A stretch of DNA of 64,000 bases from Paraglaciecola chathamensis S18K6 (GTDB lineage: Bacteria; Pseudomonadota; Gammaproteobacteria; Enterobacterales; Alteromonadaceae). The translations under genes and the position numbers were made by a program. The notes beneath the pieces are model-generated. The model was not told the origin of the DNA, ran no database searches, and saw only the letters and a program-made list of their open reading frames with translations. The stretch spans positions 62,001 to 126,000 of the forward strand of contig BAEM01000042.1 in the NCBI GenBank assembly GCA_000314955.1, written 5' to 3'. Below, piece after piece: positions 63,003 to 64,000 of this stretch. Each line of letters opens with the position of its first letter. Position 1 is the stretch's first letter.

Positions 63003-63782
63003 TCAAGGACACACCCTAACGAGCTGACACATCATTTGCTGCGCCCTGTCCCACTGTACTTCAAAGTGATAAGTAAAGTTGTCCATGGTGATCCAGATAA
63101 TCACCAAGCCCATAATTTGAGCAATACTGAAACCCAAACTAAAAATGTTTAACTGCGGTGCTGCCTTGGTCATAACGCCAAACGCTAAATTTACTATCAA
63201 CAGAGATACAATAGGCGCGAGAGACAAGGTTACCGCTGAGATAAACATCCACCCTGCCCAATGGGCAATTTCTCTGAATTGTTCTGGCTGCAACCAAGCT
63301 TCACCTACAGGAAACGCGGTAAAACTCATCACCACCATGCGGATCATTGCTAAATGGCCATCTAACGCCCAAAAGAGCAAGGTTGCCAATATGAGATAAA
63401 ATTGACCAACTGCCGGTACGTTAATTCCGTTGACCGGATCAACAATAGACGCAAAGCCAAGACCTGTCTGCATAGCAACCACTTGCCCTGCTAATACAAA
63501 AGTGTTGAGCACCATAGTGGAAATGAACCCCAGTGAGATGCCAATAATCAATTGCTGGATCACTAACATAAAGGTACCCACTGAAAACACCTCATCAACC
63601 TGTACCGGTGGTATCACAGGTAGAATGATCAGGGTAATAAACAAAGTGAGTAAAGCACGAACGGTAGTAGGAACGGTTTTCGCGCTAAGGCCAACCATAG
63701 TCGCTAACATGCCGGAGATACGCATAAACGGTAGTAACATATCGCCCATAAATTGCGTAATGACGTCAGCTGAAAACTCCAT
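63003..63782 (-). CDS. fliR: Flagellar type III export protein FliR
   Basis: A 259-residue membrane protein of the export gate, with about six helices. Family segments include MLLPFMRISGMLATMVGLSA, AGQVVAMQTGLGFASIVDPV and WLQPEQFREIAHWAGWMFIS. The ATG at 63782 comes one base after the fliQ stop (TAAAATG), so I use it; a TTG further up would overlap fliQ. Cooperates with FliP and FliQ, the latter just upstream. Confidence 0.95.
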   Translation of the reverse strand: MEFSADVITQFMGDMLLPFMRISGMLATMVGLSAKTVPTTVRALLTLFITLIILPVIPPVQVDEVFSVGTFMLVIQQLIIGISLGFISTMVLNTFVLAGQVVAMQTGLGFASIVDPVNGINVPAVGQFYLILATLLFWALDGHLAMIRMVVMSFTAFPVGEAWLQPEQFREIAHWAGWMFISAVTLSLAPIVSLLIVNLAFGVMTKAAPQLNIFSLGFSIAQIMGLVIIWITMDNFTYHFEVQWDRAQQMMCQLVRVCP

Positions 63783-63783
63783 T

Positions 63784-64000
63784 TTAACCAACGACTTCCG
63801 GGATACGCTCCACCATAGTAAAGGTGAAGTCCATTAATTGTTGCACTAACCAATGTCCTCCCCAGCTCAAGGCCAGTAAGGTCACAATTAAACGCGGTAA
63901 GAAACTCATGGTTTGCTCGTTGATCGAGGTGGCCGCTTGGAATACCGCTACAATTAGCCCTACAAATAAACTCGGCAAAATAATGGCGGATACCAATAAA
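63784..64000 (-). CDS. fliQ: Flagellar type III export protein FliQ, 5' end outside the window
   Basis: The last 71-72 codons of FliQ (about 89 residues in full). The two membrane hairpin helices are visible: AIILPSLFVGLIVAVFQAAT and RLIVTLLALSWGGHWLVQQL, with the conserved SINEQTMSFLPR loop between them. The frame stays open to the right edge, so the ATG lies outside the window. It forms the export gate with FliP and FliR. Confidence 0.95.
   Translation of the reverse strand, partial: LLVSAIILPSLFVGLIVAVFQAATSINEQTMSFLPRLIVTLLALSWGGHWLVQQLMDFTFTMVERIPEVVG

Noticed and set aside
1-64000. CRISPR arrays, prophage, insertion sequences and integrons
   Set aside because: No regularly spaced repeats, transposase, integrase, capsid or attC-like sequences were seen on either strand.

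Overview
The window is a contiguous piece of a gammaproteobacterial chromosome, most probably from a marine Alteromonadales species close to Glaciecola, Paraglaciecola or Alteromonas. The reasons are the sap-pspF-pspABC-ycjXF-tyrR gene order, the TtpC-type TonB operon, the large TonB-dependent receptor with a TPR-sulfotransferase beside it, the polar-flagellum chemotaxis block with parC/parP, and the Na+-translocating oxaloacetate decarboxylase. The genus is an inference. Coding density is high and I see no prophage, insertion sequence, integron or CRISPR array.

Layout. 1-4.9 kb: end of an AraC-type regulator, a YwbE-family protein, a TSUP exporter, a DUF3087 membrane protein, a YegD-like Hsp70 and an AsmA-like protein. 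4.9-5.3 kb: a repeat-rich non-coding patch. 5.4-10.35 kb: a six-gene TonB energy-transduction operon (DUF3450, ttpC, exbB, exbD, tonB, TPR). 10.9-17 kb: a small lipoprotein coupled to a methyltransferase, a TPR-sulfotransferase and a 989-residue TonB-dependent receptor. 17.4-23.6 kb: a ComFB-family protein, 4.5S RNA, leucine dehydrogenase with a divergent Lrp/AsnC regulator, then hppD, tyrR and phhA with three TyrR-box-like sites. 23.7-34.4 kb: ycjF, ycjX, pspCBA, a sigma-54 promoter, pspF and sapABCDF. 34.5-37.7 kb: oadGAB. 38.0-42.3 kb: two identical tRNA-Arg(ACG), tRNA-Ser(GCU), csrA, alaS and recX without recA. 42.3-44.1 kb: a FemAB-like acyltransferase and a DUF938 methyltransferase. 44.2-49 kb: a methionine block in which cobalamin-dependent methionine synthase is split into two genes behind metA, with tandem MetJ boxes. 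49.3-64 kb: a chemotaxis and flagellar block (DUF2802, cheW, parP, parC, cheB, cheA, cheZ, cheY, fliA, flhG, flhF, flhA, flhB, fliR, partial fliQ), read leftwards.

How the genes work together. The TonB operon should energise outer-membrane receptors such as the one at 14.0-17.0 kb. PhhA makes tyrosine from phenylalanine and HppD converts 4-hydroxyphenylpyruvate to homogentisate, with TyrR probably controlling both; homogentisate dioxygenase is not in the window. PspF with sigma-54 should switch on pspABC under envelope stress, and pspF runs directly into sapABCDF. CheA/B/W/Y/Z form the chemotaxis core; ParC and ParP place arrays at the pole and FlhF/FlhG set the site and number of the polar flagellum.

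No wholly new system is evident. The observations most worth following are the split methionine synthase, the repeat cluster at 4.94-5.31 kb, a lipoprotein carrying a TonB-box-like motif next to the TonB operon, the receptor/sulfotransferase pair, the triplicated linker motif in CheA, and several unassigned palindromes.
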